Positions 61,987-64,000 of a DNA stretch of 64,000 nucleotides are shown here, piece after piece (positions within the stretch are counted from its first letter, which is position 1; each line of letters begins with the position of its first letter). Location: assembly GCA_030068145.1 (NCBI GenBank), contig JAPJBO010000006.1:372001-436000 (forward strand), given 5' to 3'. The translations under genes and the position numbers were made by a program. The notes beneath the pieces are model-generated. The model was not told where the DNA came from. It searched no databases and saw only the letters and a list, made by a program, of their open reading frames with translations. The stretch is from Diplonema papillatum. Lineage: Eukaryota; Euglenozoa; Diplonemea; Diplonemida; Diplonemidae.

Positions 61987-64000
61987 TCAGCCGTCGATGG
62001 ACGTCACAAGCGGGATGCCGTTTTGAACGGAGAGAAATTGCTCGAAGCTGAGATCCGTCTGGAGCCGCGTCACGAGCTTCGCGTACTTGTGGCCGTGCAC
62101 CTGCGAGAAGTGCGTCAGGAAGAGGGAAGCCATCGCGAAGTCGTTGTTCGCCTTGGCCGCGAAGAACGAGTCCAGGAAGTCGCCCTTCGGCGCCCCGGGG
62201 GACCCGGGAGGCAGGTGCGAGTAAATCCAGCTCAAGTCGGAGTTCGGATCCGCGTCGCCGTCGGACTCGAACCCGCTGGGCAGGTGCACCGCGAGCTTCG
62301 ACCGAGACCCGGGCACGGAGATGTCGTCTATTTTGTGGTGAACCAGGTGTGGCACCTTTTCGCACGCCTGTACCGACGCCAGCACGACGGTCCCGCATGC
62401 GCTGTTGTGGTGCGCGAGGGCCGTCGTGATGTCGACCAGCTCGGACCCGACGACGGAGAACTTCTGCATCCTCCCGCCGAGGATGCCGTAGACGGTAGGG
62501 CTCGAGTGGATGCCCAAGTGCAGCTTCCCGAAGGAGTTCGGCACCTTCACGTCGAGGAGCGATTGTGCCAGCTTGTGGGCGAGCTTCTTCCCCTCCGCCG
62601 CCGCCTTCATGGTGTTCCACAGCACCGTGATCCGGTTCGCGAGGAGGTGGCTCAGCACGCCGCTGCACGACCGCACACGCTCGGCCACGTTGAGGAAGAC
62701 CCGCTCGTGGTCGGCAACCGCGGTGGCGACGCTGATCTTGCAGGCCCGGCTGAAGTTGGTGATGTTTCCCACCAGGCACGCGGAGTGCCTCGCCCGGCGG
62801 AGACTGCACAGCAGCTCCTTTTTGTAGCCCACCGGCGAGTTCCTGCGCCCATCGACCGGCTCCCTGGGATCCGACACGTACGACAGCGTGCTGCTCGTCT
62901 TAACACCAGCCTGCCCCCTCCTCGGCGGCAGCGGCGGGCGCAGGTGCGAAGAAGAGGTAGACGGGGGGCTCGGCTCGCCCCCGCCCGGGCTGCCGGACCG
63001 TGGGGTCCCCGGCCCGGGTTTATCGGCGTCGTGGCCGTCGTGCCGCAATTCGAGCTCGAAAGCCTCGTCGCCGCTGCCGGTGCCGGCCGGCGACCCGCGC
63101 CCGGCACAACCCCCCCCGCTGCCGCGGCTGCTGCTGCTGCCGCCGCTGCTGCTCGCGTTGTCGCCGTCGCTGCCGGCGGTGTCGCCGGCACTGCCGGGAC
63201 CCTCCGGCGCGTCCAGCGCCTCGCTGCCGGCCGCGTTGTCGTCGGCTGGGTTGTTGGGGTTGCCCTCCGCGCCGCCGCCGCCGCCGCTGTACGACGACCG
63301 CGGCGTTCCGAGCCCCGCCGCCTGCGGTCCCGAGAGGACGTTCCCGCTCCCGTTCGCGTTCGTATCCACGCCCGCGCCGCCCTCCCGGCCGGCCCGCTGG
63401 CCTTTGCTCGGGAGCGCGGGAAGCGGCGGGTACAGGGCGCCGACGCGGCCGCCCCGGCGGCCGCCGCCGTCGGTCATTCCCGGCAGTCGCATCGACATCG
63501 ACGGCGTCGCAGGCCGCATGCCGTAGTCGTCGTCGTTCTCCTCGTCGGGGTGGGGGTTGTCGTGCGAGAGCCCGGTGGCGAAGCTGCGCGTTTCGAGCCC
63601 TGCTTGCGACTGCACGTCGGCGGTCCCGCCGCCGCCGTCTCCGCGGTCGGAGAACAGCTCTTCGTCGAAGGCGAGGTTATGTACGTCTTCGATGTCGCAC
63701 GCGCTCAACTGCAACGCAGGGGGGAGGAAGGCTTGGAGCTGCTGGATAGTCCTCACCGCGCGCCAGAACCCTTTGTATAGGGAGTGGTACTCCCGGATGG
63801 TGGAGGTGTGCGGGATCGCGGTCACCTCGGTGCTCGCGAGCTCCATCATCGCGACGGCGTCGAATGCGCCCGCCAGCTGCTTCAACGGGCTGATGAACAG
63901 CAGCGCGAGGCCCGTCGCAAACACAACGGCTCCGACGACCAATGCGATGACCACCAGCACCGTCTGCTGGTGCCGCCGGTCGATTTCCGCGAAGAAGACC
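61987..64000 (-). CDS. receptor-type protein with degenerate class III cyclase domain (5' end outside window)
   Basis: The frame is open to the window edge, so the N-terminus is missing. From the edge it gives a soluble stretch ending RRHQQT, a transmembrane helix (VLVVIALVVGAVVFATGLAL), a HAMP-like segment (ISPLKQLAGAFDAVAMMEL), a helix (RAVRTIQQLQAFLPPAL), a long Gly/Ser/Pro-rich linker, and a cyclase-like domain (about 62,250-62,830). In class III cyclases two Asp bind metal; here the first site reads GNITNFS (Asn) and the second LLANRITVL (no Asp). The GIHSSPTVYGILGG strand is kept. The domain is therefore probably inactive, and may bind a ligand or dimerise. Such membrane proteins are common in euglenozoans. 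The 3' end is repeated ten times downstream. Confidence 0.75.
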   Translation of the reverse strand, partial: VFFAEIDRRHQQTVLVVIALVVGAVVFATGLALLFISPLKQLAGAFDAVAMMELASTEVTAIPHTSTIREYHSLYKGFWRAVRTIQQLQAFLPPALQLSACDIEDVHNLAFDEELFSDRGDGGGGTADVQSQAGLETRSFATGLSHDNPHPDEENDDDYGMRPATPSMSMRLPGMTDGGGRRGGRVGALYPPLPALPSKGQRAGREGGAGVDTNANGSGNVLSGPQAAGLGTPRSSYSGGGGGAEGNPNNPADDNAAGSEALDAPEGPGSAGDTAGSDGDNASSSGGSSSSRGSGGGCAGRGSPAGTGSGDEAFELELRHDGHDADKPGPGTPRSGSPGGGEPSPPSTSSSHLRPPLPPRRGQAGVKTSSTLSYVSDPREPVDGRRNSPVGYKKELLCSLRRARHSACLVGNITNFSRACKISVATAVADHERVFLNVAERVRSCSGVLSHLLANRITVLWNTMKAAAEGKKLAHKLAQSLLDVKVPNSFGKLHLGIHSSPTVYGILGGRMQKFSVVGSELVDITTALAHHNSACGTVVLASVQACEKVPHLVHHKIDDISVPGSRSKLAVHLPSGFESDGDADPNSDLSWIYSHLPPGSPGAPKGDFLDSFFAAKANNDFAMASLFLTHFSQVHGHKYAKLVTRLQTDLSFEQFLSVQNGIPLVTSIDG

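Noticed and set aside
62023..63780. 585-codon plus-strand frame
   Set aside because: It is antisense to the receptor cyclase-like gene. It is Arg/Ala/Val-rich because of high GC third positions, and no motif is present.
63958..63960. Start codon of the cyclase-like gene here
   Set aside because: The codon is GTG inside an open frame that continues to the window edge, and a transmembrane helix starts at it. The true start lies outside.
1..64000. Spliced-leader RNA, rRNA or snRNA genes
   Set aside because: I looked for recognisable cores by eye and found none. Trans-splicing in this organism remains untested from this window.

Overview
This is nuclear DNA of a single-celled, flagellated eukaryote. 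It has GT-AG introns, a split intraflagellar-transport gene, eukaryote-only protein families and a dense load of transposons, and no operons or bacterial-type genes. The receptor-cyclase-like protein at the right edge and the layout of GC-rich gene islands in AT-richer, repeat-filled DNA would fit an euglenozoan such as a diplonemid. That placement is inference; I saw no spliced-leader RNA gene to confirm it.

Only a few host genes are clear, all on the minus strand. IFT54 (about 20.4-24.6 kb) has three exons joined by canonical splice sites and a probable last exon; its introns are filled with repeats. An AFG2B/SPATA5L1-like AAA ATPase lies at 25.6-28.3 kb. A protein with a SAM domain and six half-LIM-like zinc fingers lies at 33.5-34.9 kb. 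The C-terminal part of a membrane receptor with a degenerate class III cyclase domain lies at 62.0-64.0 kb and runs off the window. Several smaller candidate exons are listed at low confidence. The three single-exon genes each have decayed or tandem copies of one end of the gene lying just outside it, and a fourth small frame (20.1-20.4 kb) has a broken copy 2 kb away.

Mobile elements fill most of the rest. A non-LTR retrotransposon (8.3-11.9 kb) and at least four 5'-truncated 3' ends (6.6, 11.9, 38.2 and 38.5 kb) sit inside or next to a GATTACACTC-type microsatellite, which suggests a preferred target. A more diverged LINE fragment lies at 53.7-54.8 kb. A 4.35-kb element (43.15-47.50 kb) has long inverted ends, an unknown 326-codon gene and a 650-codon gene with an RNase-H-like transposase look and C-terminal C2H2 fingers. 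It looks like a complete, possibly undescribed DNA transposon. Non-autonomous inverted-repeat elements include a pair with GTTTCC-array ends that carry a LINE remnant (2.8-5.85 kb), an 820-bp element with an 8-bp target duplication (15.7-16.5 kb), a 282-bp piggyBac-like element with TTAA ends (48.6 kb), a 1.26-kb element with 11-bp internal repeats (54.9-56.1 kb) and others. A recurring theme is that runs of G or C mark element ends or insertion junctions.

Layout: 0-6 kb repeats and the GTTTCC inverted pair; 6.5-12.4 kb LINE array; 12.4-20 kb small C2H2 frame, tRNA-like sequences, satellites and TIR elements; 20-28.4 kb small frame, IFT54 and the AAA ATPase; 28.9-33.5 kb satellites and interspersed repeats; 33.5-35.7 kb SAM/zinc-finger gene and its partial duplications; 35.8-43 kb repeats; 43.1-47.5 kb two-gene transposon; 47.7-58.7 kb repeats and the LINE relic; 59-64 kb tandem 3'-end array and the receptor cyclase-like gene.
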